Positions 11,261 through 22,021 of a stretch of DNA of 64,000 bases are shown here, in pieces. Within the stretch, counting starts at the first letter, position 1. Each line of letters opens with the position of its first letter. The notes below the pieces were generated by a model. It saw only the letters and a program-made list of their open reading frames with translations. It was not told the DNA's origin and searched no databases. The position numbers and the translations under genes are program-made. The stretch is taken from the NCBI RefSeq assembly GCF_000237925.1, contig NC_031500.1, positions 12,549,753 through 12,613,752 on the forward strand, written 5' to 3'. This DNA is from Schistosoma mansoni (lineage: Eukaryota > Platyhelminthes > Trematoda > Strigeidida > Schistosomatidae).

Positions 11261-11930
11261 ATTGAAGTCAGATATCGGGCCACTAAAGGTCGACCCTAAA
11301 AATGTACACCTCGCCTTATCCTACGGATATCTGTCTCCGGCGGTAAGGTTCCAACAAGTTCGAAGCTAACACAAAAATTACTCACAAAAAGGTCGTATGT
11401 GACCGGCCTCAAGCAGTTGTCCCTTGGGCACTGCGCTCATGCTCTCAGGTCATTAAGACCACTTCTAATCCAATTTTCTTTTTAGGTACCTCTAGAAGAA
11501 CCCTTCCATGGTGTGGGCAAACGGGAAGTTGTAACTGCCCTCATACCTCTAACAGCACTCAAGATCACTGTATTCATAATCAATCTCCTTCTCACTCTCC
11601 ACTAAAGTGGTGAGACCGTCGATAACATTGATCTAATTGGTGTCAAAATGAAGGGTCTCACTAAAGACTTGAAAACGAGGAGTCTCTACGATTTCCAAGG
11701 TGCGAAGTTAAGGACAAAGAAGACTGATACAAGTGAAGATTTATTAACTCCAAAAGACGATGACGATTCTATTCGAAAATGCACTCACATATATCAATTC
11801 ATGGCAAAATCGTACACTGTATATCATGCTGAACATAATTCACTTATAAGAATACCATATCTTGAATGTTTACATCACACTGAGGTAAATCAATATTATA
11901 CTGAATAAAATGGTATACTGAAAATAAAGC
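11261..11930 (+). other. Less A+T-rich island with an unrecognised 86-codon frame
   Basis: Base composition is more balanced than in the flanks between about 11270 and 11720. A frame from ATG 11648 to the stop at 11906-11908 begins MKGLTKDLKTRSLYDFQGAK and contains a DDDD run. I recognise no family. It could be a transposon leader or 5' untranslated region, an old gene fragment or chance. Its second half returns to A+T-rich, low-confidence text. Confidence 0.3.
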
Positions 11931-12449
11931 AAATGTTACATCGAATAATCTTCATATTGAATTGAAAAATGGAACTCATGTTGAGTATGAATCAGTATAA
12001 GTAAAATATGTAATTTTGATTGTTTTCATCTTGTCACATCACACAGAGGTATTAGTTAGCATAACCCAAAATGTAATACTATTCGGTCTATTGATTGCTT
12101 CCAGATCTTGATACATAGTAAAGAAAACAATTCTTATGAAGATAAAGTTTTCATATTAAGAATATATTTAACGTAGTTCTATGCAGTATCTAGTCAGATG
12201 ACAAACAACCAATCCAATATGGAGATCCAAAGTTAAAATAATCTTTGAAATAACATTATAACTGTTCAGTGGTGATTATATTTATTTATTGTTGAGTTAT
12301 CCATTGAACTGTACGTGGGTAAGTTGAGCCTTTCTGACATGTCAAGTTCAATGAAAGTAATCATTTCTTTCATCTATGCTTTATTTTACCACCTTGTTTA
12401 GATAATATTTATCAGTAAAGAGTTGTGGAGATTGTTTAGGTTAGATTGA
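11931..12449. other. A+T-rich sequence, nothing recognised
   Basis: No supported feature. Confidence 0.5.
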
Positions 12450-12855
12450 TATCATGAATGGATCAATGCTAGGTCACCACTGAAAGCCTGGAAGTACTGG
12501 ATGGCTGTTTTGTTCTATTGTGGGAATCCTCAACAATGCACATCTACGATCCCGCCTCACGAGATTTGGACCCAGAACCTTTCGGCCTCTAGACTAGTGA
12601 GCCGGCATCCAACGGTGCAAATGCCTAACTTCCACTGATCGGCGAAATTAAGCGACCCTTCTTATATTAATCAACACATGGGACTCTTCAGTAGTTCGCA
12701 CTCACGATCCCGTACACGGGATTCTAATCCAGGAATTTTGGTCTCGCAAGCGAACACTTAACCTCTAAACAACGGAGCCCGGATCCAATGATGTTAATGT
12801 CTAACTTCAAGCAATCCACGAAATTGAGCGACCCTTCTTATATTAATCAACACAT
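12450..12855 (-). mobile_element. SINE family A, internally duplicated copy
   Basis: Minus-strand family A copy. A block of about 175 bp covering the tRNA-like head and 5' unit is repeated, seen as the direct repeat 'cgacccttcttatattaatc' at about 12655 and 12830. Hammerhead cores are degraded. Confidence 0.75.
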
Positions 12856-13258
12856 GCTCACTAGTGACTGGCTTAAAGAAGTATTTCCTGAAGTTCTCGT
12901 GAGAAGCAGTGACCAGTGGAGTTCAACCAGGTCTGTTGTGAGATAGTAACTCACTGAAGACAATGGTGAATGTTTCGCTTAATTTCGTGGATCGATTGAA
13001 GTAAGACATGAACACCGTTGGGTGCAGACCGGCTCAGTAATCTAGAGGTTAAGCGCTCGCGTGCGAGACTGATAGATCCTTGGTTGGAATCTCGTGAGGC
13101 GGGATTGTGGATGCGCACCACTGAGGAGTTCCACAATATGACAAAACGACCGTCCAATATTTCCAGGTTTTCCATGGTGGTCTAACTTCAATTGATTCAT
13201 GATTTCAACTATATAAAATTACTAAAATCTCAACAAAACCCCCTTCTGATAATGATCA
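12856..13258 (+). mobile_element. SINE family A, full length
   Basis: Starts at tgctcactagtgactgg and runs through the 5' unit, tRNA-like head (ctcagtaatctagaggttaa, box B near 13085), hammerhead-derived segment (GAAA changed) and 3' end (aaaacccccttctgataatg). It sets the full family A length at about 400 bp. Confidence 0.9.
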
Positions 13259-13635
13259 TATGCTCACTAGTGACTGACATCAAGAGATATTTCTTGGACT
13301 TCTAGCAAGAAGCAATAATCCGTGGAGTTCAACCAAGTCTGTTGTCAGTTAGTAACTAAGTGAAGACAATGGTGGATGTTTCGCTCAATTTCGTGGATCG
13401 ATTGAAGTAAGACATGAACACCGTTGGGTGCAGACCGGCTCAGTGGTCTAGAGTTTGAGCGTTCGCGCACAAGACTGATAGATCCTTGGTTCGAATCTCG
13501 TGGGGTGGGGTCGTGGATGTACACTGTTGAGGAGTCCCACATTAGGACGAAATGATCGTCCAGTACTTCCAGGTTTCCCATGGCGATAATTCATGATATC
13601 AACTATATAAAATCACTAAAATCTTCACCAAACCC
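13259..13635 (+). mobile_element. SINE family A, full length, in tandem with the previous copy
   Basis: Directly abuts 12856-13258 in the same orientation. The join is at tgatcatatgctcactagtg, giving a head-to-tail dimer of full-length SINEs. The hammerhead core is degraded in this copy as well. Confidence 0.88.
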
Positions 13636-13705
13636 CTCCTTCTACTATTCATTCAATACCATTTACTCATAATAATAATAACCAACAATAATAATATATA
13701 CTTAC

Positions 13706-14261
13706 TATCAACATATGCTGTAGTTTGTACATATGTTTCAGTAACAGTATTTGATATATCTCTTGTATTCATTGTATCATATTTATAATCATCTAATAAT
13801 TTACTTAATTTTTCATTTTTACGTTGTATACGTTGATTTTTCAATAGATCATTACATCCATTATTAATTAATTCATCTAAAAAATTATCAATATTTATAG
13901 CTGATATAATATAATGATAATTAATAGATTTTCTACATAATGGACATGTATTACTTATTTTAAACCAGTAATATAAACATTCACGACAAAATTGATGTCC
14001 ACATAATAATAAACGTGTATTTACTAATAAATTATGACATATTGAACATAAAAATGTTTGTTTAATTAAATGATCTAATAATTTATTATTTGTTAATTGT
14101 ATTGTATTTAAATCAATTAATGTATTATCTATATCAGTAGTAGTTTGTATATCAGTAGTATTAGTAGTAGTATTGGTAGTAGTATGTGATTGTGAATCAA
14201 TTAAACAATATGATAATAATTCATTGACTTGTGTAGATTGATTATGTAATGATGATTTCAT
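13706..14261 (-). CDS. RING-finger protein, first coding exon
   Basis: The exon codes for 185 residues and ends at a consensus splice donor (GATA|GTAAGT, phase 1). A C3HC4 RING lies at residues 72-109: C72, C75, C87, H89, C92, C95, C106, C109, with a hydrophobic LLLCGHQFC core. RINGs of this kind recruit ubiquitin-conjugating enzymes, so the product is probably an E3 ubiquitin ligase. The segment after the RING (DNFLDEL, then a basic IQRKNEKL stretch that may be helical) recalls RNF8/CHFR-type ligases; this is a weak, by-eye likeness. The N-terminal 65 residues are Thr/Asn-rich low complexity. The start at 14261 is the first ATG after a very A+T-rich leader. The in-frame read-through past the donor is intronic. 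Downstream exons were not found. Confidence 0.75.
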
Positions 14262-14480
14262 AATTAAATTAAATTAAATTAATTAGTTAATTAATGAACA
14301 ATTAATTGTATATTATAATGAATAATTGAAAAAAAGGAGAGATATTTATACAGTATACATATTAGGTTCCCTCGTTCTCTCACTCTCTCTCTCTTTATAT
14401 ATATATATACCATTTGTTACTAAACATACTCAAATGGATACATTTGAGTATGTTTTTTATTGTTGTTGTTGTTGGTTATT
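14262..14480. promoter_or_regulatory. Probable 5' flank of the RING gene
   Basis: A+T-rich sequence with a CT-rich tract (about 14364-14395), a short TA run and an inverted repeat (about 14431-14456: catactcaaatg / catttgagtatg). No defined promoter element can be assigned. Confidence 0.3.
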
Positions 14481-14814
14481 GATGATCATGTGACTTGAAA
14501 TGTAACCATATAGTATAGCCTGGATAGTTTATGAAAAACAAAATGGTATGTGTTAGAGTGATTGTATTAGTAATAAGACTATATAGATTATACACTAATT
14601 TTTTGTATTCATATATATATATATGTATTCATTAAAATGGAGTTATAAAAAAACTTGATATTGAATAAAAAGGAACCTCGTGCTTGAATATTTCAATATG
14701 TGAGAGTTGATTGTAGAAAAAAAAATTGGTTGATTAAATGAATTCTCTCTTATTGAAGTTAGATTTATATGACATTTAGTCAACAATAATTACTTACTTG
14801 ATAGCTTGAACATG

Positions 14815-15335
14815 TTCTATGAATGTCGCCTCTAAATGCCCTGGTACGGCCGAGAGTGGGGAGAGTCCGCTCTACCTCTCCAAATGCTCTCACATGGACA
14901 CGCATATATAGGCTCTGCCAGGGAAGTCCCACTCACTACCTTCTCGTGGCATTACGAAATGGACAGGACGAAGAGCGAATGTCCGGCGCTTTAACCGGGT
15001 TGGTGGGTTCGTATGATCCATCCAGGGGAGTTGGAAAACCCTCATTCCAAACCAATGGTGCACAAGGTTTCCAGTATCCTGAAAGAGCAAATGGCGTATG
15101 AAACAATTAATGGTCACCGGCTTCCATGGGACTGCATCTCCTCACGATGCCCCACTGCCTTGTGCGTTAGACTTTTAGATCAAAGACTCTGCGTGTGGTC
15201 CCCTAAGAAAATTACTTGCTTCAATTCGGACTCTCGGGCAGTATCACAGCCCTCACATAAATCAAATAAGATTTGTGTGGCGCATATATATCTGGTGCCT
15301 CTTTGTACCAATATTTATGTGTTTAAATGAAATGA
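14815..15335 (+). mobile_element. LINE-derived non-autonomous element, copy 1
   Basis: The first about 440 bp match the 5' region of the LINE at 41166-44590 (its minus-strand start, about 44590 to 44130). The last about 60 bp (gtgtggcgcatatatatctg ... ttgtaccaatatttatgtg) match that LINE's 3' end near 41166-41215. The whole reverse-transcriptase body is missing. Short frames inside are shared with the LINE 5' region and are not host genes. Confidence 0.8.
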
Positions 15336-15357
15336 AATGAATGAATTTTACGTCGTG

Positions 15358-15563
15358 CATTATTTACCGACGTTGGGACTAGTTGAAAAAACCGGAGAGG
15401 TGGTCAGTGTATAGCATGGTGTTGTGGTACGAAAGAAAGCTACAAAGGGATGGCTTCTGTTGGTCCTTCAAGACTCCCTGACTGGGGTCCAAGAAATGGT
15501 GCAACATAGTTGCTAGAGACGTTATCAGATATGGCTCAGAGTAGAAGCCAGTGGCGATCCTGC
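15358..15563 (+). mobile_element. LINE 3' coding fragment
   Basis: Translates, with frame changes, as the C-terminal end of the LINE open frame (KKTGEVVSV-like, then a WLETLSDMAQ-like stretch). It corresponds to about 41400-41600 on the minus strand. Confidence 0.75.
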
Positions 15564-15875
15564 TTGATGATCATATGACTTGAAATGTGACCATATAGCA
15601 TAGCCTGGATAGTCATGAAAACAAATGGTATGTGTTAGAGTGATTGTATTAGTAATAAGACTTTATAGAATATACTAATTTTTTTTATTATTCATTAAAT
15701 GGAGTTATAAAAACTTGATATTGAATAAAATGAACCTCGTGCTTAAATATTTCAATATGTGAGAGTTTATTGTAGAAAAAAATTGTTTGAAATAATGAAT
15801 TCTTTCTTATTGAAGTTAACTTTATATGTCATTTAGTTAATAATAATTACTTACTTGATAGCTTGAACATGTTTT

Positions 15876-16400
15876 ATGAATGTCGCCCCCGAATTCCCTG
15901 GTACGGCCGAGAGTGGGGAGATTTCGCTCTCTCTCCAAATGCTCTCATATAGCCACGCGTATATGGCTTCTACCAGGGAAACACTACTCACTGCCTTCTC
16001 GTGACATCACTGTTGTTTGCGAAATTGACTGGGCGAAAAGCGAATGTCCGGCACTTTAACAAGAGTGGTGGACACGGAAAGTCCACCTAGGTGGGTAAGA
16101 AAACCCTGATTCTTAATCAATGGTGCACATGGTCTCCAGTATCCTGAGGGAACAAATGGAGTATGAACCAATTGTTGGTCATCGGCTACCATAGGACTGC
16201 ATCACCAAACGATACCCCACTGCTTTGTGAAGCAGATCTTTAGGTCAAAGGCTGCGGGTGTGCGCCCCTAAGAAAACCACCTGATTCAGTTTGGGCACCT
16301 GAGCAGTGTCACAGCCCTCACACAAATCAAATGAGATTTGTGTGGCGCATATGTATCTGGTGCCCCTTTGTAGCAATATTTATGTGTTCAAATAAATAAT
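15876..16400 (+). mobile_element. LINE-derived non-autonomous element, copy 2
   Basis: Same structure as 14815-15335: LINE 5' region fused to the LINE 3' terminus. It is the copy inside the second tandem unit. Confidence 0.8.
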
Positions 16401-16665
16401 AAATTGCTATTTCAAGTTCAGAACTCTCAAATTTAGTTCCAAAATCTTCAGTTGAGTCAACGTCACATCAATTCACGAGACTAATATTTGACCTAAGGAA
16501 AAAATTTGTCTAATTAACACTCACATAATGACAAATAGAGTTCTAGTTCTAGTGATAAGCAGTAACCATTAGAGTTCAACCAGGTCTGTTGGGAGATATC
16601 AACTCACTGATGACATTGGTGAATGGTTGCTCGATTTCGTGGATTGGTTGAAGTTAGACATTAAC

Positions 16666-17181
16666 TGTTATATCTTGTGGCCGAGTAGATGCCCAGTTAG
16701 TGTATCAAGTGATAAAACCGCCAATGAGAGAGCAGCAAATTATCGATTGTAACAGTGACACACAAAAACCTTATAAGTCTAGAGTACGTGTCGGTTCTGC
16801 TTTCTGCCTTGCCCAGCCAGTTATGTCCGAAAACACCAATAACAGCCTCAGTGGTATGAATCATTGTATTTCAAATATACTGAGTTTATATACCAAACAG
16901 ACTGACCACAACGTACCAATAAAATTGAAAATAACATTTGTACAAGATTCAGCCAAATGTGGCTGTGAATGTGGGAGGCAGCAATAAACAGACCAGGGAT
17001 AACTCAAGAATGTAAATCGTATAATTATAGTCTATAGGTCAAAATAAAGCTTATAATAAGAGCAACACGAAAATGAATAGTTTGGTTGTTTAGCAGTTAT
17101 ACGATAAAAAAATATATACATAATACTGGTCCATAAATTGATCCCAAAATTACCATTCATTATTGTTATCGGGATATAACA
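16666..17181 (-). mobile_element. Solo LTR, family D, inserted in SINE A
   Basis: 516 bp, TGTTATATC...GATATAACA termini. Flanking 5-bp target duplications differ at one base (TTAAC at 16661-16665, TCAAC at 17182-17186). No internal coding region remains. Confidence 0.88.
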
Positions 17182-17287
17182 TCAACACTGTTGGATGCCA
17201 GCCGGCTCAGTAGTCTATCGGTTAAGTGCTCTGGCGCGAGACTGATAGGTCCTGGGTTTAAATCTTGTGAGGCGGTATCGTGGAAGC

Positions 17288-17333
17288 GCACTGCTGAGGA
17301 GTCCCACAATAAGACGAAACGGCCGTCCAGTGC
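17288..17333 (+). ncRNA. Type-I hammerhead ribozyme motif in SINE A
   Basis: Stem I GCACTG/CAGTGC is perfect over six pairs. The core CTGAGGAG and GAAA is complete, with cleavage expected after GTC at 17327. Stem II is weakened by one mismatch (GTCC with AGAC). Confidence 0.8.
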
Positions 17334-17405
17334 TTCCAGGTTTTCCATGGTAGTCTAACTTCAATTGACTCATGATCTCAACTCTATACAAATAGAATTA
17401 ATAAA

Positions 17406-18235
17406 TTGACGTCACTAGTCCAGTTGCAGTCTACAGACGATCTAGTGAGTAGGGATTCAATGAGTTGAAATGTAGATAATGTATGAAATTGACTTTTTTC
17501 TTAATTCTCTATGGCATGTAATTACAGTTTAAGCAAAACAAATTTCGAAGATGGGTATGGTAGTTATATATGTTTATTAATTAACTAATGTTAAACACTA
17601 AGTTTAATTTATACAAATATGGCAGTTAATCTATGTAAATAAATCAAATAAAAATCAATGTTTTTATATTCTATTTCCAGTATTGATAATGTCGAATAAA
17701 CCCTCATCTATTATCTTCGTATTTCTTACTTGTATCATTAAATTCATAGTTTTAGCTACAAGTAATCATATCTCCCCTATTTACATAACATCTGATAGAA
17801 AGTATTAGGTGAAAGGTTATTGTAGAGAAATATGAATCTGTAGAAGTTCAATTAAGAAACAACAACTTGGTGATAGTGTTTCTAACTGTGATACTAGAAG
17901 AAGATAGGTTTGAATATTTAGAATAACAATTAATTCCTATGATATTCCATTTACTGTCCACTAAAGCAATGATAGGTGACGAAACTTAAGTATGTGTTTC
18001 TACAATGGCATAATTAATTTAAAGATATTTCTATATTACAAACTTTAAAAGGAATAGGTTAGAGTCCTAGAGTGAACATCAATTATGGGATGTAAATACG
18101 TCCAACTGACTAGTCCCAAATCGTGTTTTGTATTCTTCTGCTAGCCACATTTTATCTGTTCTGTATATATATACATCAACACAGTTGTTATTACCAGAAT
18201 GAGGGTATGTGGAAATTGTAATAAGTTTAATGATT
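17406..18235. other. A+T-rich intergenic sequence, nothing recognised
   Basis: No exon, repeat or RNA gene could be supported. Confidence 0.5.
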
Positions 18236-18290
18236 GAATACATGACTCGATCTATGCTAGATCACCATTGGAAACCTGGAAGCACTGGAT
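18236..18290 (-). repeat. SINE family A 3'-end fragment
   Basis: Only the tail and part of the hammerhead 3' arm (gctagatcaccattgg ... gcactggatgg). Confidence 0.65.
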
Positions 18291-18453
18291 GGCTTAGTTG
18301 TTAGTTAGATTTGTGTCTTAAACCCACATGAGGAATTCCTAGTGATATCTTGAGAACTTAAATAATCGACTAGTTTTTACTTCCCTTTCAATGTAACCTG
18401 TGAATTTATTGCTATATTTTATCAAAATATAGAAAAACAAATGAATTGGAAAT

Positions 18454-18762
18454 ATAGTGTGGTGTAGGTTACTCATATCCACATAAGTAGTATATAACGG
18501 TGGTCGAGCATTGGATGTATTTCAGTGGAAGATCGATAATTAAAGAACGGGGACGAAACGCAATTGGTATGAAAATGCATGAGTAATAATAATCGAAGAC
18601 GATGGACTGATATTTGCAGCGGGAAGATTGAAGATTGAGACAATGGATTGATAGTTTGCAAATTAACTATTTACTATATAGTTCTCATATTTTACTAAGA
18701 AATTTTGTAATTTTATGCCTAAATACATTCGATTGTCCCTATTCGTGTTCTTGTTCACTATA
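18454..18762. mobile_element. Solo LTR-like repeat, family F
   Basis: About 309 bp bounded by TATAGTG/CACTATA. It matches 54972-55253 along its length (ataagtagtatat, gaaaatgcatga, attcgattgtccc). The cleaner copy shows TGTAGTG/CACTACA ends. Confidence 0.65.
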
Positions 18763-18777
18763 ATATTATTATATTTG

Positions 18778-19145
18778 CATAGTTGAAAGCATGAGTCAAT
18801 TGAAGCTAGACCACCATCAAAAACCTCGAAGCACTGGACGACCATTTCCTCCTAGTATAGGACTCCTCAGCACTGTGCATCCACGATACCGCCCTGCGAG
18901 ATTCCAACCCAGGACCTACCAGTCTCACGCCAGAGCACTTAATCGATAGACCACTGAACCGGCCGTCATCCAACGAAGTTAACGTTTAACTTCAACCAAT
19001 CCACGAAGTTGAGCAAGCATTTCACCAATGTCTTCAGTGAGTTGATATCTCCCAACAGACCTGGTTGAACTCCACTGATCACTGCTTCTCACTAAAACTC
19101 CGGGAAATACTTGTTAAAGTCAGTCACTAGTGAGCTTATGATAAG
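18778..19145 (-). mobile_element. SINE family A, full length
   Basis: Complete minus-strand copy from the 3' tail to the tgctcactagtgac 5' end equivalent. The hammerhead core is altered. Confidence 0.88.
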
Positions 19146-19365
19146 GAGGTCATTTGTGGAGATTTTTAGTAATTTTTATATATAGTTGAAATCATGGGTC
19201 CATCGAAGCTGGACCACCATGGAAACCTGGAAACACCGGACGGCTGTTTCATCCTATTGTGGGACTCCTCAGCAGTGAGCATTCACGAAACCGCCGTCCA
19301 GTGTTTCCAGGTTTTCCATGGTGGTCTAGCTTCAATTGACTCATGATTTCAACTATATATAAAAA
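19146..19365. mobile_element. SINE family A, inverted chimera
   Basis: A minus-orientation 3' half with a hammerhead (stem I CACTG/CGGTG; core CTGAGGAG and GAAAC) meets a plus-orientation 3' piece at about 19290. The two tails point outward, as in other inverted copies here. Confidence 0.75.
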
Positions 19366-19869
19366 TTATTAGTCTTAATTGAATATTTTTCTTAGGTTTA
19401 ACATCACTTAACACTTATTCACATATACGTCAAACTAATTCAGTTATATGATTAAAGATGACGTTACTATTACTTTATTTAGTTATATAAATATTTTCTC
19501 TCTCTATCCTAATTAAGCCAGAAACAACGAATGTGATCTACCTCAAGGTACATTTTTAAAAAAACACAATACAATTTACACCTACAATAAAAATCCATTA
19601 TTACGTTTATTACCTTCATAGAGTTGAATACCAAGTGAGGTAAATATTGTCTTTTTTTCTTTTTAACAAATCATTGTATTAAGTTTTACAACTTTTTGTT
19701 GCCATGGTAACTATCCTTTCATTTGTTGATTTTTATTACTGTGACATACACATTTTTTTGTGTGGTTGATTAATCTATCATCGTGGCATTCTGAAAACAA
19801 TATTTTGAGTGGTAAATTAAATCACATGTCATAAAGAAATATTTTATATATTATCATAATAATAATGAT
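19366..19869. other. A+T-rich sequence, nothing recognised
   Basis: No supported feature. Confidence 0.5.
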
Positions 19870-20338
19870 AATTTCAATAGTTGAGATCATGAGTTAGTTG
19901 AAGCTAGACCATCATAGAAAATCTGGAAGCACTGGATGGTCGTTTCGTCCTATTGTGGGATTCCTCCTTGACAGTGCGCATCCACGATCCCGCCTCACGA
20001 GATTCGAATTCAGGGTCTATCAGTCCCGTATGTGAACGCTTAACCCCATAGACCACTGAACCAGTCGGCATCCAACTGTGTAAATGTCTAACTCCAACCG
20101 ATCCACGAAGTTGAGCAACCATTCACCAATTGTCTTCAGTGAGTTGATATCTCACAACAAACCTGGTTAAACTCCACTGGTCACTGCTTCTCACTAAAAA
20201 CTTCAGGAAATACCTGTTGGAGCCAGACACTAGTGAGCATATGCTGTCTAATATCAGAAGGGGTTTTTTGTGGATATTATAGTAATTTCAATAGTCGAGA
20301 TCATGAGTCAACTGAAGCTAGACCACCATGGAAAACCA
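19870..20338 (-). mobile_element. SINE family A full copy plus 3' fragment
   Basis: Full copy 19870-20245. It has the insertion 'ccttgac' beside the hammerhead core, also seen at 46250-46548. A second 3' fragment follows at 20246-20338 in the same orientation. Confidence 0.85.
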
Positions 20339-21627
20339 CTGTAATCAATGTAGTCATCGTTTCAGTTTATAGACAGAACACAAGAACAATAACTGTTGTA
20401 AGATGATGATGAGAATTTATTTATTTTGTTAGTTTTCTTCCAATCAATTACAGCTTGAAAAATTAATTTTCATCCCTAATTATTTAAAGAAAATTAGCGT
20501 GAACATTTATTAAACATGTTTATAGGAAGGCATTGACTGTAAATGTAGATCACATTGATGCGAAACAAGTTAAAGAGACTTTTATTAAAGGATTGATACA
20601 AAAAAACACTAATGGAGTTAGTTATTTGTAGCATTATAGTGGACACTACTCACAAGGTTGGTTACAAGTAGTGTTCAGTGGAGGATCACATATGAGTTAC
20701 TACAGCCAACAGTTGGAGACAAGTGTTTCAGGTAGCCAAAACACGGTGAGTTGCGAATGCATAAGAGGCCAGAAGGAAAGCAATAGAAGACAGCCTGCCA
20801 TCAGCTTAGGTTGCAAAATACACAATAGATGCAAATGGAAGATTGAAGACTAAGTGTATAGAATTCATAAATAATATGTGTTCCCCTCTAATTAAATCTA
20901 GTTATTCCTTCTCTGCTTGGATTGTTCGAACATTACGGTATCATTACATCAGATCAACCAAAGTTTATGTATTGAAATAGAATCAGCCTTTGGGGGATCA
21001 TAATTTTCGATATTCAGCAAATAAACGATTTATTTCTAAGCAGTATACATCCACAACTATACAAAGGATGAAACACAAAATCTTCAGGACTCTTACTAAG
21101 CAGTTACCCGGAGTTTAATGGTTTACGTGTTTAGCTTCAGTTAGTCCTTAACATTGTACAACTATCTTTCGATGGCATCGGTTGGTAACTGTTTCGATCC
21201 GGACATGGTGGAATCATATGCTGATGATATTATTCAGAATGATATTTAAAGCTTCATAACTAAACTATTTATCTCTAACATCCTCACCTTGAGCTACAGA
21301 TATTCTCTATTATAGTTGAACTGTATTAATAACAATTTCTTATTAAAACTCTAGGAGTTACCTCTATCGGTGGCTCATTGTTTAGGAGTCCCATACTAGA
21401 ATGAAATAATTATCCAGTACCATCTGATTGTCTAAGATTAATTCGTCAAGTTAACTATACAGATTCAATAATTTCAACAATTCCTCTAATATTAATATAC
21501 CTTTATCTTTTTTAATTGTCCAGTTACATTAAACAAGATAATGTAACATTTACAAACGGTTTGAGATACAGACAACTAAGTTAGAATGTATTAGTTAGAA
21601 AACGAAAGGACAAGCAAACAGACAAAA
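20339..21627. other. Intergenic sequence with one faint SINE A relic
   Basis: A degraded family A hammerhead region lies at about 21365-21430 (ggagtcccatactagaatga). The stretch 20640-20890 is slightly less A+T-rich with a 60-codon frame of no recognisable family, which I do not call a gene. Confidence 0.4.
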
Positions 21628-21745
21628 CAACTGCGCACTGCTGAGGAGTCCCACAATAGGACGAAACGGCCGTCCAGTGCTTCCAGGTTTTTCATGGTGG
21701 TCTAACTTCAATTAACTCATGATTTCAACTATATATAAACGAAAC
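21628..21745 (+). mobile_element. SINE family A 3' half with hammerhead
   Basis: 5'-truncated copy starting just before the hammerhead and ending at tttcaactatatat. Confidence 0.88.
21635..21680 (+). ncRNA. Type-I hammerhead ribozyme motif, best-preserved SINE A copy
   Basis: Stem I GCACTG/CAGTGC is perfect. The core is CTGAGGA, stem II GTCC/GGAC perfect with loop CACAATA, then GAA and stem III ACGGCCGT, with cleavage triplet GTC ending at 21674. All conserved hammerhead core positions are present. It is used here as the family A reference. Confidence 0.85.
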
Positions 21746-22021
21746 AAATGTGTGATAACATGTAACATTATGCAAAATAAGAACAATGTAAGAATTAAGA
21801 TGATTGACATAAACATGTCAATTACTTCAATTTATAATAAACAATAAATGATGAATAGTCTGAAGTCAACAATTGAATGATGAGAATGGAATGTTCGTTT
21901 GACTAAAAACAAAAGAAAGTTTTTGTTTAGCTTTTTAAAAAAAATGTTTTTCATTTCACTTAAATGTACTTCAATAGTTTTGTCTTGTTGATGGGTTGTA
22001 TGATTGAGTTATGCAAAAATC
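21746..22021. other. A+T-rich sequence, nothing recognised
   Basis: No supported feature. Confidence 0.5.

Larger units (their letters stand above)
14481..16400 (+). repeat. Local tandem duplication, units 14481-15565 and 15566-16400
   Basis: Both units begin gatgatcat and share about 330 bp of otherwise unplaced sequence (e.g. ggtatgtgttagagtgattg), followed by the same LINE-derived repeat. The second unit has short deletions throughout. Confidence 0.88.
16540..17405 (+). mobile_element. SINE family A, split by a solo LTR
   Basis: The SINE 5' unit occupies 16540-16665 and the tRNA-like head, hammerhead and 3' end occupy 17182-17405. The interruption is the family D LTR (16666-17181), flanked by TTAC-type copies of the target (TTAAC/TCAAC). 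Confidence 0.9.

Noticed and set aside
13186-13635. Short frames reading 'LEVLDGRFVLLWDSS' and similar in many places
   Set aside because: These are translations of the reverse strand of SINE A across its hammerhead, repeated in every copy. They are not proteins.
20671-20853. 60-codon frame with five cysteines
   Set aside because: The spacing does not match the knottin family, and there is no signal peptide or splice context.
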